DNA of 64,000 bases from Allorhizobium paknamense. Lineage in GTDB: Bacteria; Pseudomonadota; Alphaproteobacteria; Rhizobiales; Rhizobiaceae. Position 1 is the first letter of the stretch. Each line of letters opens with the position of its first letter. The position numbers and the translations under genes were made by a program. The DNA is taken from contig NZ_JAUSWH010000003.1 of the NCBI RefSeq assembly GCF_030815125.1, positions 1 through 64,000 of the forward strand, in the 5' to 3' direction. Under the pieces are notes generated by a model. That model was given only the letters and a program-made list of their open reading frames with translations. It was not told the DNA's origin and ran no database searches. Shown piece after piece: positions 56,157 through 64,000 of this stretch.

Positions 56157-56189
56157 GGAAACAAAGCGGCCCGCATCGCTGCGGGCCGC
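56157..56189 (-). terminator. Terminator of the carboxynorspermidine operon
   Basis: GCGGCCCGCA and TGCGGGCCGC make a perfect 10-bp stem with a TCGC loop. Read on the reverse strand it is followed by TTTGTTT. It lies about 140 bases beyond the dehydrogenase stop codon. Confidence 0.6.
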
Positions 56190-56200
56190 AAACCGTATCA

Positions 56201-56310
56201 CTACAGCGCCGTGCGCCATATATGGCGCACAAAGGTTCGCTGTAGCATTTTAAATCTGCTGCATAATTTTATCCTTAAATCGATTAGGATTTAAGGAATT
56301 ATGCAGTAGA
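56201..56310. repeat. Intergenic repeat, family C (copy 2)
   Basis: CTACAGCGCC, a GTGCGCCATATATGGCGCAC palindrome, then AATCTGCTGCATAATTTTAT and AAATCGATTAGGATTTAAGG. It is the reverse orientation of 12471-12571. Confidence 0.75.
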
Positions 56311-56326
56311 ATTGCTCTGACCGTGA

Positions 56327-57565
56327 TCAGAATTCGACCGCGCGGTCGCCGTCCTCGTCCTGAATGCGGGTCGGCAGGCCGATCCGGTTCAGCAGGTTGA
56401 TGAAAGGCTTCGGCGGCAGTTCTTCCACATTGGCCATCTTCCTCACATCCCATTCGCCGGTGGCCACCAGCATGGCGGCGGCAACGGGCGGCACGCCGGC
56501 AGTGTAGGAAATGCCCTGGCTGCCCACTTCGTTATAGGCGTCCTTGTGGTCGGCGACGTTATAGATGAAGACGGTCTTTTCCTTGCCGTCCTTGAAGCCC
56601 TTGACGTAATCGCCAATGCAGGTTTTGCCGGTATATTCCGGGGCGAGCGATGCCGGGTCGGGCAGGCAGGCCTTCACCACCTTCAGCGGCACCACTTCCG
56701 AGCCGTCCGCCAGCTTGACCGGCTGCTCCGAGAGCAGGCCGATCGACTTCAGTACCGTGAAGACGTTGATGTAGTGATCGCCAAAGCCCATCCAGAAGCG
56801 CACATTGGCGCCATCCATGTTCTTGGCCAGCGAATGCACTTCGTCATGGCCACAGAGATAGGCCTTGCGCTTGCCCACGACCGGCAGGTCATATTCCTTG
56901 CCGATCTCGAACATCTTGTTCACGTTCCACTCGCCATTCTGCCAGGAATAGACGACGCCGGTGAATTCGCGGAAGTTGATTTCCGGGTCGAAATTGGTGG
57001 CGAAATACTTGCCATGGCTGCCGGCATTGATGTCGACGATGTCGACATCGGTGACCTTGTCGAGATATTCGTCCTTGGCGAGCCGCGCATAGGCATTGAC
57101 CACGCCCGGGTCGAAACCGGCGCCGAGAATGGCGGTAATGCCCTTCTCCTCGCATTCGGGCGCCCGCTTCCACTCGTAATTGCCGTACCACGGCGGGGTT
57201 TCACAGATCTTGTTCGGCTCTTCGTGGATGGCGGTGTCGATATAGGCGGCACCGGTATCCATGCAGGCGCGCAGCACCGACATGTTCAGGAAGGCTGTGC
57301 CGACATTGATGACGATCTGAATGCCGAGCTTGCCGATCAGCGCCTTGGTGGCCTCGATGTCGAGCGCGTTCAGTGCGTGGGCTTCGAAGACGCCCGGCTG
57401 CTTCATCGCCTTCTTGTCGTGAACGCTGGCAATGATGGCGTCGCATTTCGCCTTGGTGCGCGAGGCGATATGCAGGTCGCCCAGCACGTCGTTGTTCTGG
57501 GCGCATTTATGCGCCACGACCTGGGCGACGCCACCGGCGCCGATGATGAGCACGTTCTTTCGCAT
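56327..57565 (-). CDS. Carboxynorspermidine synthase/dehydrogenase (saccharopine dehydrogenase family)
   Basis: A 412-residue NADPH enzyme that condenses putrescine or diaminopropane with aspartate semialdehyde to form carboxyspermidine or carboxynorspermidine. The Rossmann motif is VLIIGAGGVAQVVAHKC at 5-21, and INVGTAFLN, DTAIHEEP and GAGFDPGVVNAYA are family-specific segments. The decarboxylase gene precedes it in the same orientation, 50 bases away, which settles the pathway: this is the alternative polyamine route common in alphaproteobacteria lacking SAM decarboxylase. Annotation tools often label it simply saccharopine dehydrogenase. Confidence 0.93.
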   Translation of the reverse strand: MRKNVLIIGAGGVAQVVAHKCAQNNDVLGDLHIASRTKAKCDAIIASVHDKKAMKQPGVFEAHALNALDIEATKALIGKLGIQIVINVGTAFLNMSVLRACMDTGAAYIDTAIHEEPNKICETPPWYGNYEWKRAPECEEKGITAILGAGFDPGVVNAYARLAKDEYLDKVTDVDIVDINAGSHGKYFATNFDPEINFREFTGVVYSWQNGEWNVNKMFEIGKEYDLPVVGKRKAYLCGHDEVHSLAKNMDGANVRFWMGFGDHYINVFTVLKSIGLLSEQPVKLADGSEVVPLKVVKACLPDPASLAPEYTGKTCIGDYVKGFKDGKEKTVFIYNVADHKDAYNEVGSQGISYTAGVPPVAAAMLVATGEWDVRKMANVEELPPKPFINLLNRIGLPTRIQDEDGDRAVEF

Positions 57566-57615
57566 GATAGGGACTAACTCCTTATGTCCAATCGTCAGAC
57601 GCCTTCCTCACAGAC

Positions 57616-58716
57616 TTAGGAAAGGCTTTGTTCATAATCCGTGTAATCGAAGTCACGGACCGTCCTGATGCTGCCATCCAGTTCACGGATGGCGATTGCC
57701 GGCATTTTCACGCCGTTGAACCAGTTCTTTTTCACCATTGTATAGCCGGCGGCATCCTGCACGGAGATGCGGTCGCCGATCTTCAAGGGTGCGGGGAATT
57801 TGAACTCCCCGAAAATATCGCCTGCCAGGCAGGATTTGCCGCAGATCATGTAGCTGTGTTCGCCTTCGTTCGGCTCGATCTTGGCATTCTCGCGGTAGAT
57901 CAGAAGATCCAGCATATGCGCTTCGATGGAGCTGTCGACGATGGCAAGGTTCTTGCCATTGTAGAGCGTGTCCAGCACCGTCACTTCCAGCGTCGTTGAT
58001 TTGGTGATCGAGGCTTCGCCCGGTTCCAGATAGACCTGCACGCCATACTCGCCCGCAAACCGCTTCAGCCGCTCGGCAAACTGGTCGAGCGGGTAATCCT
58101 CGCCGGTGAAATGAATGCCGCCGCCAAGGCTCACCCATTCGGCGCGCTTCAGAAGCGGCCCGAATTTCTGCTCGATATCGGCCAGCATCCGGTCGAACAG
58201 GCTGAAATCCTTGTTTTCGCAATTGTTGTGGATCATGAAGCCGCTGACGCGGTCCATGACCTTTTCCACCTTGCCCATGTCCCACTCGCCCAGCCGCGAG
58301 AAGGGCCGGGCCGGATCGGCAAGATCGAAGGAGGAGGAGGAAACCTGCGGATTGAGGCGCAGGCCGCGCACAATGCCGGACGCCTTCTCGGAAAAACGCT
58401 CCAACTGGCTGATCGAATTGAAGATGATCTTGTCGGAATAGGAGATCACTTCCTCGATCTCGTGATCGGCATAGGCCACGCTATAGGCGTGGGTTTCCTT
58501 GCCGAAACGCTGGCGGCCCAGCCGCACTTCGTATAGCGAGGACGAGGTGGTGCCGTCCATGTAATCGCGCATGAAATCGAACACGCCCCAGGTGGCAAAG
58601 CATTTCAGCGCCAGAAGCGCCTTCGCGCCGGACTTTTCCCGCAACAGCGCAATCTTCTCCATGTTGCGAAGAAGCTTCGTTTTGTCCACCAGGTAGTAAG
58701 GGGTCTGCATCGCCAC
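57616..58716 (-). CDS. nspC: Carboxynorspermidine decarboxylase
   Basis: A 366-residue PLP enzyme of the alanine racemase/ornithine decarboxylase fold that forms spermidine or norspermidine from the carboxylated product of the next gene. The PLP lysine is Lys38 in ALLALKCFA. WVSLGGGIHFTGEDYPLD contains the phosphate-binding Gly-rich loop, LEPGEAS follows, and the second active-site Cys is in MICGKSCLAGD. The start is taken at GTG 58716, because GAGG lies at the right distance; ATG 58710 is in frame. It forms an operon with the dehydrogenase. Confidence 0.93.
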   Translation of the reverse strand: MAMQTPYYLVDKTKLLRNMEKIALLREKSGAKALLALKCFATWGVFDFMRDYMDGTTSSSLYEVRLGRQRFGKETHAYSVAYADHEIEEVISYSDKIIFNSISQLERFSEKASGIVRGLRLNPQVSSSSFDLADPARPFSRLGEWDMGKVEKVMDRVSGFMIHNNCENKDFSLFDRMLADIEQKFGPLLKRAEWVSLGGGIHFTGEDYPLDQFAERLKRFAGEYGVQVYLEPGEASITKSTTLEVTVLDTLYNGKNLAIVDSSIEAHMLDLLIYRENAKIEPNEGEHSYMICGKSCLAGDIFGEFKFPAPLKIGDRISVQDAAGYTMVKKNWFNGVKMPAIAIRELDGSIRTVRDFDYTDYEQSLS

Positions 58717-58770
58717 GCCATACCTCTTGTTGAATTCACCGCACTGAATACCGAAGCCGGGCGGATGCGT

Positions 58771-58880
58771 TTACAGCGCCGTGCGTTTTATCAAACGCAC
58801 AAAGGACGCTGTAACGCTTTTAATCCGCTGCATAATTTTCACCTTAAATCGATTCCGATTTAAGGAATCATGCAGTAGAA
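58771..58880. repeat. Intergenic repeat, family C (copy 3)
   Basis: TTACAGCGCCGTGCG..., the CGCACAAAGG hairpin, AATCCGCTGCATAATTTT and AAATCGATTCCGATTTAAGG, in the same orientation as the copy at 56201-56310. Confidence 0.75.
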
Positions 58881-58941
58881 CTTGCCTCCCGCCGTGGTAC
58901 TCTCGTTGTTTTGGAGCCTGCCGTTATCGGTCCGATGCTCT

Positions 58942-59207
58942 AGGGTCAAAATTCAATCAGGATGGGTGTTCTGCAAGGCGTATTTTGTGTCTGAGTAGGA
59001 GGAAAGGTGCAGGAAATGCCGATCATTTTCAAACCTTTCCGACGCCCGCAGACGCAAAATACGCCTTGCCCGAAGGGTTGAGCGGGATGGGCCGCCTGAT
59101 TGCGAACAATGCTCGACAAGGCCTCAGGGCCTTGCCTTGCGCTTGTTCGCGGCCATTCAATCCCATCCCGTTCAACAGAACACCCATCCTGATTGAGTTT
59201 TGACCCT
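58942..59207. repeat. 266-base inverted repeat, family F
   Basis: The outer arms (32 bases, 58942-58973 and 59176-59207) start AGGGTCAAAATTCAATCAGG and are almost exactly complementary. Inside, CAAGGCGTATTTTGTGTCTG pairs with a complement at 59049-59068, and GAGCGGGATGGG... pairs with a complement just before 59175. The whole could fold into a three-way junction. Confidence 0.75.
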
Positions 59208-59260
59208 AAAGCACGTTGCGGCTTATCAGCCTCATGCAACGTGCTTTACATTCTTGTTTT

Positions 59261-59313
59261 AACGCATGTCGTTCTCGCAAAACCGCTGCGCACTTTTGCG
59301 CGACATGCTCTAG
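59261..59313. repeat. Family A-like repeat
   Basis: ACGCATGTCGTTCTCGCAAA... CTTTTGCGCGACATGCTCTAG, a diverged inverted copy of family A. Confidence 0.55.
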
Positions 59314-59431
59314 GGAATTTGCCGGATAAACGCAACCCGGCTCAAGGAAATCCGGCTCACGCGGTCACCGGGTCCACCCCATCTTCCCGTCCTTTTCACC
59401 GGCAAATGCTTCAGCCGCATGACAGTCGGCA

Positions 59432-59598
59432 CTATTGGTCTGATTTTGACATTTGCACCCGTTCGCAGCGCCCTCGAGAGCAAATGTCAAAATCTTGAAG
59501 ACCAATAGCAAATTCTGGATTCTCGTGGGATTTTCGAATTTGACATTTGATCCTCGAGATCGCCGAAAATGGGTATCAAATGGCAAATTCATCCCACG
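59432..59598. repeat. Double-hairpin repeat, family D (copy 2)
   Basis: Hairpin one, 59432-59508, has arms CTATTGGTCT/AGACCAATAG; hairpin two, 59524-59598, has arms CGTGGGAT/ATCCCACG. Both enclose TTTGACATTTG and its complement, as in 946-1114. Confidence 0.7.
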
Positions 59599-59658
59599 CG
59601 ACGATGAAAATTCGCAGACCAGATGTCGCAAAAGATTGCGTTTTTCTATTGTTCCGGC

Positions 59659-59786
59659 TTATACGAAGTGCCATTGAAGATGGCAGTTCGTATTCCTTTT
59701 TCGAATATCTCAAGCCATTGATGCATTTGGGATATTCGAGATCTTTCAAGGCGAGGAGGCTCACGCATCTTCGAGCCTTGGTATTA
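59659..59786. repeat. MITE-like repeat, family E (copy 1)
   Basis: About 128 bases beginning TTATACGAAG and ending CCTTGGTATTAA, with imperfect inverted ends and internal palindromes around TTCGAATATCTCAAG. The second copy, 60741-60870, interrupts a family C repeat. Confidence 0.7.
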
Positions 59787-59840
59787 AAGCCCTCTCGCTG
59801 ACGACAGGCCAGCAGAACGCGCCCTTGATACTGGAGCATC

Positions 59841-60719
59841 ATGGATCAACCGGCCCCCCATTCTCCGCTTTCGCAGGCATCAGCCCTGCCTTGCGGCTCC
59901 ATTGAGGTGTTGCCGCGCACGGCAGCGGCCATTGCCGATTTCCGCAGCCTGCTTGCCCCCGGCACGCGCATCTATATCGCGCATGTGCATGGAACGCCGG
60001 TGGATGACATGGTGAAGACGGCGACGCGCCTTCGCGGGGAGGGCTTTGCCGTCATGCCGCATATTCCGGCCCGCTCCATCGGCGGCCCGGAAGACTTGCA
60101 GCTATTGCTCACCCGCTACCGGCAGGAAGCGGATGTGCGCGAGGCTCTGCTGCTCGGCGGTGGCGCCACCAGCCCGGCGGGCCGTTTCACCAGTTGCCGG
60201 GACATGCTGGAAACCGGCCTCTTCGAAGCCCTTGGCTTTGAGAGGTTGCATGTGGCAGGTCATCCGGAGGGCAATCGCGATATCGACCCCGACGGCTCGA
60301 CCGGCGAGGCGGATCGGGCGCTCTTCTGGAAACAGGATTATGCCCGCCGCACCGGCATCGCCATGGCCATTATCACCCAGTTCGCCTTCGAACCCACCTG
60401 TTTCATCACCTGGAGCGAGCGGATCGCCGCGCTCGGCATCACTCTGCCGGTGCATGTGGGGCTGGCTGGCCCGACCAAGCTGCAGACACTGATCAAATAT
60501 GCCATCGCCTGCGGTGTCGGCCCCTCGCTCAAGGTTTTGCAAAAGCGCGCGCTGGATGTGCGCAGGCTGCTGACCCCCTTCGAGCCGACGGAGCTTGCCG
60601 GGGCACTGACGGCCTACAAACAGGCCAATCCTGAAAGCCTCATCTCAGCCGTGCATCTCTTTCCGCTCGGCGGCATAGACCCTGCCGCCCGGTGGATGTC
60701 CGCACATCCTACTGCATAA
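59841..60719 (+). CDS. Methylenetetrahydrofolate reductase-like protein
   Basis: A 292-residue TIM-barrel protein of the MetF family. IYIAHVHGTPVDDMVKTATRL corresponds to the early barrel strand, VMPHIPARSI to the folate-binding region, and LLLGGGATSPAGRF and VAGHPEGNRDID to the central FAD and substrate loops (in MetF, AGYPEgH). FEPTCFITW and VGLAGPTKLQTLIKYA complete the barrel. It is clearly not the closest relative of E. coli MetF and may act on another folate or serve demethylation. The 292-residue length is usual for this subgroup in rhizobia. ATG 59841 lies after GGAGC. Confidence 0.78.
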   Translation: MDQPAPHSPLSQASALPCGSIEVLPRTAAAIADFRSLLAPGTRIYIAHVHGTPVDDMVKTATRLRGEGFAVMPHIPARSIGGPEDLQLLLTRYRQEADVREALLLGGGATSPAGRFTSCRDMLETGLFEALGFERLHVAGHPEGNRDIDPDGSTGEADRALFWKQDYARRTGIAMAIITQFAFEPTCFITWSERIAALGITLPVHVGLAGPTKLQTLIKYAIACGVGPSLKVLQKRALDVRRLLTPFEPTELAGALTAYKQANPESLISAVHLFPLGGIDPAARWMSAHPTA

Positions 60720-60898
60720 TTCCTTAGATCCTGATCGATTTATACGAAGAGTCATTGAAAATGACTCTTCGTATTCCCTTTTCGAATATCTCAAGCCCCT
60801 GACGCAATTGAGATATTCGAAATTCTTTCAAGGCGAGGATGCGTGAGCATCTTCGAGCCTTGGTATTAGGGATAAAATTATGCAGCAGATATAAAGCG
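60713..60898. repeat. Family C repeat interrupted by a family E repeat
   Basis: The C element starts TACTGCATAATTCCTTAGAT... GATTTA, stops, and resumes at about 60870 with GGATAAAATTATGCAGCAGAT. The 60741-60870 insert is the second family E copy. Confidence 0.8.
60741..60870. repeat. MITE-like repeat, family E (copy 2, inserted)
   Basis: TATACGAAGAGTCATTG... CCTTGGTATTAG. It is similar over its length to 59659-59786 and placed at a TA dinucleotide inside the family C repeat. Confidence 0.75.
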
Positions 60899-60906
60899 TT
60901 ATAGTC

Positions 60907-63060
60907 TTACCTGATCCCGGCCTGTTCATCATAGGCTTCGCGGGCGTCGTTCAACCCGCGTGAGGCTTCGGCATTGCCGGTGGCGGCGGCGGCTTCAAAG
61001 ATGCGGATGGCATCGCCATAGCGCTTCAGGCCCATATAGCTATAGCCGCGCAATACCATGAGATCGATGCGCTCCGGCGCAAGCTGCGCCCGTTGGTCGA
61101 GCAGCAGCAGCGCATTGGCATAGAGTTTCGAGCTATAGGCGGCAATGGCGCGGTCGGAGAGAATGGCCGCCTGCAGTTCCCGCGCCCGCTGCGGTGACAG
61201 CGGCGCGCGCGTGGCCGCCACTGCCGCCTTGCCGGTGAGCCCAAGCCGCAGATAGGCAAGGCTGAGACCATAGGCGGCGTCCGACCGTTCCGTGGCGGCT
61301 GTGCTCGTCAGGGCCTGTTCGAAGGCTGCCGTTGCCTCCAGCGGGCGATTGAGGCGCATCAGGCACCAGCCCGCGGCAAGCTGCGCGCCGGTGCTGGCAG
61401 CTTTCCCGTCGCAGCCATTGGCGGAAACGGGCCTTGCCGCCTCGCGCCGCGCCGAAGCTTGCGCCATGGCGGAGGTTTCGGCCACGGCCTCGGTCTTGTG
61501 GGCTCGCGCGCGTTCCGTGCGGGCCGTGGCCGGTTTGCTGACGGGGCGTTCGGTCTCTGCCTCCACGCCGATAGCCGCGATCCGCTCCGAGCGTGCGGCC
61601 CATTGCCGTTTCAGCGCCTCAAGCGCGGCCAGATTTTTCTGCTGGTCGAAGGTCAGCGCCAGACCATAGGCAGATGGCTCGTCATCGGCCTTCCAGGAAA
61701 GGGCGGTTTCGAACCAGCGACGAGCGGCTTCATTCTGGTTCAGCCCACGGGCATACCAGCCGAATTGCTGGGCGGTGGCCGCATCGCGGCCTTCCATCGT
61801 TGCCTGCGAGATGCGCGCCAGCACATCCTGCGCCAGAAGCGGTGGCGGGTCCTTGGCGAGCAGGTTGGCCGTGGCGGCAAAATAGGTGGCGCGGCTGTCA
61901 TTATTGGTGTTGCGCCAACGGTAGAGCGCATCCTCGGCCTGATCATAGGCCTTGCGCTCGATCAGCGTCAGCGCCAGCCCCTGCGCCGCATCGGCATTGG
62001 GGCTGCGGTCGTTGGACAGGCGAAACCAGCGCTCGGCCTCCGCCATGTCCTTGCGGCGGAAGGTGTACCAGCCCAGCAGCGTCGCATCGCCGGCATTGCC
62101 TGCCTGGGCCGTGGTCTTCAGCCGGTTGAGATAGCTCTCCGCCACGGTCAGGGTCGTTTCCGTCCCGCCTTCCGCTACGAAATGACGGGCCAGATCGTCG
62201 CGAATGGGATCGAACTCACGCCCGCCGCCGGAGGCCGGTTTTTCGAGCGCCAGCAGGTCCTGCATCGGCCCGTAGGGAAGCAGCGTCATGGCCTTCTGCA
62301 CCGTCGCCAGCCGCTCCGGCTCGGCCTGACAGCTTTTCAAAACGTAGCGATAGGCATCTAGCGCCCGTGACGGACGCTCGGTGCGGGCAAAGGCTTCGGC
62401 CACCCGCCACAGAACATCGACATCGTTACAATTCAACAGGCTGGGCGTAGCGGCGGCCTTGGTGATCACCTCCTCATACCGGCCCTTGTCGGAGGCATCG
62501 ATGATCGCCATGCGGCTTTCGGCGGCGGCCAGCCGGTCCAGCAGATCCTGCGGCGGCGTCCAGCCGGGTTCCGCCGCCAGCCGGTCGCCGATCATCTTGC
62601 GTACTTCGCCATAGCGGCCTTCGGAATAAAGCCGCCACAGCGTTTCCAGTTGCGGATCGGGATTGGCGGGCACCGCCAGCGGATCGGCGGGCGGCTGCCA
62701 ATTGGGGTAAAGCGTCTTCAACCGGCTGATTTCGGCCTGCAGCCGGGCGGTATCGCCCCGGGCCGCGAAATAGCGCAGCGCGCTTTCATCCACCTGCGGC
62801 TGGGCGGCGGCGGGCGGCTGCGCTCCGCCCTGCGGCTGCGGGGCGGGCTGGGTGCCACGCATCGGCGAAGGATCGGCCTGCGCCAGCATCTGGAAGCCCG
62901 GTTCCTCGGCGCCCTTGTCATGGCCGGGGCTCAGATCCAGTTCCTGCGCCAGCGCCGGGGAGACGGCAAGCACCAGCCCGGCCATGACGCTCCACCACTG
63001 GCTCCGCATTCTCAGCCGAGAGGCCGTCATCACCCTGTCTTTCCTGCCAGCCTGTCTCAT
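60907..63060 (-). CDS. TPR-repeat protein of the cellulose synthesis operon (BcsC-like or CelG-type)
   Basis: A 717-residue exported repeat protein. A signal peptide ends near ALA after SVMAGLVLAVSPALA, followed by a Pro/Gln-rich linker at about 60-90. From about 90 to the end it is built of degenerate TPR-like helix pairs (LLGWYTFRRKDMAEAERWFRLS, FGWYARGLNQNEAARRWFETAL). A basic Ala/Arg linker lies near 510-550. It overlaps the upstream BcsB-like gene by four bases (ATGA), which ties it to cellulose export, where TPR proteins such as BcsC form the periplasmic scaffold. It lacks an outer-membrane barrel domain, so a second protein may supply the pore. Confidence 0.75.
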   Translation of the reverse strand: MRQAGRKDRVMTASRLRMRSQWWSVMAGLVLAVSPALAQELDLSPGHDKGAEEPGFQMLAQADPSPMRGTQPAPQPQGGAQPPAAAQPQVDESALRYFAARGDTARLQAEISRLKTLYPNWQPPADPLAVPANPDPQLETLWRLYSEGRYGEVRKMIGDRLAAEPGWTPPQDLLDRLAAAESRMAIIDASDKGRYEEVITKAAATPSLLNCNDVDVLWRVAEAFARTERPSRALDAYRYVLKSCQAEPERLATVQKAMTLLPYGPMQDLLALEKPASGGGREFDPIRDDLARHFVAEGGTETTLTVAESYLNRLKTTAQAGNAGDATLLGWYTFRRKDMAEAERWFRLSNDRSPNADAAQGLALTLIERKAYDQAEDALYRWRNTNNDSRATYFAATANLLAKDPPPLLAQDVLARISQATMEGRDAATAQQFGWYARGLNQNEAARRWFETALSWKADDEPSAYGLALTFDQQKNLAALEALKRQWAARSERIAAIGVEAETERPVSKPATARTERARAHKTEAVAETSAMAQASARREAARPVSANGCDGKAASTGAQLAAGWCLMRLNRPLEATAAFEQALTSTAATERSDAAYGLSLAYLRLGLTGKAAVAATRAPLSPQRARELQAAILSDRAIAAYSSKLYANALLLLDQRAQLAPERIDLMVLRGYSYMGLKRYGDAIRIFEAAAATGNAEASRGLNDAREAYDEQAGIR

Positions 63061-64000
63061 GAGGGCCTCCCCAGACGGCGCAGGAGGAAGGCCATGAAGG
63101 CGCCGAACAGCATGGCAAGCAGGACAAGGCCGAAGGCATAGAACAGAATGTTCGAGGACAGCCAGTTGGCGGCGATCAGCCGGTAATTGGTCAGGGTCGC
63201 ATTCATCGGTTTTTCCAGCCGTTCCGGCAGCCCGGGCCGGGTTTCGATGGCGCCGGTGCGGGCGGAATAGGTGACGATGGCTCCACTCAGTTCCTCCCAG
63301 TCCTTGAGGCTCGCCATGGCCTGCATGCCGCGGTTCAGGTCGCTGGCATCGGGGGCGGAAATCACCGTCCAGTGCCGGCTGCCTTCGGGGCTCGGCCCCT
63401 GGGCAATCAGGAAGCTTTCGAGCGCGCCCGGTGTGAATTCGGGACGGCTGCCTGGCAGGAAATGGAAGGCGGAGCCGGAAATGTCGAAATTGCGCTGCAT
63501 CCAGGCTTCCAGCGCCCGGAGCCTGCTCTGGATCAGGCCGCCGCTGACCTTCGAGCGCCAGTCATCGAGGTTCACCTGCTCCTCGCTGCCGCGGCTTTCG
63601 GTGGAGGAGCCCTTCCAGCTTGATGCACTTTCGGCGGCAATGCCCACACGGGTCAGGACGCGGGCGGGCATCTGGCCGATGGAGCCGATGAAGATCGCAT
63701 CCCGCTCGCCAATGGCCTGTGGGGCATTCACCAGTTCGAAGCGCAGCGGCTCGCCCGCCGCCATGGCCAGCCGCCCCAGAAAGGTTGCGGCGGCAGCCAG
63801 CGTATCGCTATCGGTCCTATCCAGGAAAAGCGCCAGCGGCTCGCTCAAATCGGCATAGGGCCAGCCGGTGCCAGCGGTTGCCGCCAGATTGGGCGAGCGG
63901 CCGATGCGCGCAAATTCCGGCATGACGAATTGCGAGGTATCGAACAGCGCAAACCGGGGAGCCGCCTTGGCGGCATTGCCCGGCAGGCAGGCCGCGCCGG
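63057..64000 (-). CDS. Cellulose synthase regulatory subunit BcsB/CelB, C-terminal part (runs off the window)
   Basis: The open frame continues past the right edge, so only the last 314 or so residues are seen. The periplasmic part resembles the second half of BcsB: PEFARIGRSPNLAATAGTGWPY, LALFLDRTDSDTLAAAATFLGRL, and a segment with HWTVISAPDASDLNRGMQAM. A single membrane helix (ILFYAFGLVLLAMLFGAFMAFLL) and a short basic tail end the protein, as in BcsB, which anchors cellulose-binding domains beside the BcsA catalytic channel. bcsA should lie just beyond the window. The stop overlaps the TPR gene start (ATGA). Confidence 0.87.
   Translation of the reverse strand, partial: GAACLPGNAAKAAPRFALFDTSQFVMPEFARIGRSPNLAATAGTGWPYADLSEPLALFLDRTDSDTLAAAATFLGRLAMAAGEPLRFELVNAPQAIGERDAIFIGSIGQMPARVLTRVGIAAESASSWKGSSTESRGSEEQVNLDDWRSKVSGGLIQSRLRALEAWMQRNFDISGSAFHFLPGSRPEFTPGALESFLIAQGPSPEGSRHWTVISAPDASDLNRGMQAMASLKDWEELSGAIVTYSARTGAIETRPGLPERLEKPMNATLTNYRLIAANWLSSNILFYAFGLVLLAMLFGAFMAFLLRRLGRPS

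Larger units (their letters stand above)
58717..59840. other. 1.1-kb intergenic region made almost entirely of repeats
   Basis: Four or five different repeat families are stacked between nspC and the MetF-like gene: C at 58771, F at 58942, A-like at 59261, D at 59432 and E at 59659. No gene is credible here. Confidence 0.7.

Overview
The window looks like chromosomal DNA of an alphaproteobacterium of the family Rhizobiaceae (Agrobacterium/Allorhizobium/Rhizobium group). This rests on the gene types present: carboxynorspermidine (homospermidine-type) polyamine genes, DUF1127 and DUF1476 small proteins, a cel/bcs cellulose cluster, a LysR-DUF1127 divergent pair, and several families of palindromic intergenic repeats of the kind known in rhizobia (RIME-like). 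The genus is an inference; no rRNA is present.

Layout. (1) 1-13766, core/accessory flank: a periplasmic cytochrome c and a GMC oxidoreductase with its Tat-exported small subunit (reverse strand), a glyoxalase-fold protein, a ribbon-helix-helix protein, then a forward surface-polysaccharide cluster (two glycosyltransferases, two AT-rich orphan genes, two KpsE-like co-polymerases around a KpsT ATPase) and a secreted protein. (2) 13767-41661, a genomic island of about 27.9 kb inserted in the 3' end of tRNA-Gln(CTG). It is bounded by a 21-bp direct repeat, with a tyrosine integrase beside the intact tRNA. It carries IS debris, a glycosyltransferase fused to an IS3 end, a Gabija-type OLD nuclease/UvrD helicase pair (the OLD gene is frameshifted by a 4-bp duplication), a reverse-strand operon hsdM-hsdM-hsdS-hsdR followed directly by a SIR2-SLOG protein and a miniature ThiC-like protein, an HNH nuclease, and a block of poorly known genes that includes an FtsH-like protease split into two polypeptides. 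(3) 41716-64000, core flank: Ppx/GppA, RlmE, an MFS exporter, a metallo-beta-lactamase-fold hydrolase, a DUF1476 protein, GuaB, a dienelactone hydrolase, a zinc alcohol dehydrogenase, a soluble globin-domain chemotaxis receptor, TetR and LysR regulators, DUF1127, carboxynorspermidine dehydrogenase and decarboxylase, a MetF-like reductase, and the downstream end of a cellulose synthesis operon running off the window.

Most interesting system. The genes at 22031-23413 and 20976-22046 overlap and follow hsdR by only 12-15 bases. The first combines a SIR2 NADase-like domain with a C-terminal SLOG/LOG-like nucleotide-sensing domain, the architecture of the Thoeris effector ThsA. The second is recognisably a ThiC (HMP-phosphate synthase) homologue reduced to about 356 residues. 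It keeps the zinc histidines and a C-terminal Cys cluster, but with altered spacing and altered substrate-site residues. No TIR protein is present. I propose, as inference, that a radical-SAM ThiC-like enzyme takes the place of the signal producer (or ligand modifier) for a SIR2-SLOG effector in an undescribed defence pair embedded in a type I restriction operon.

A second theme is structure outside genes: a near-palindrome GCGGAAATNATTTCCGC at the left end and at three module junctions of the island, four TTTGGGCATCA arm-type repeats near the two island ends, a 42-bp degenerate tandem array at 38560-38815, and a dense set of palindromic repeats in the core flanks, including one repeat inserted into another.
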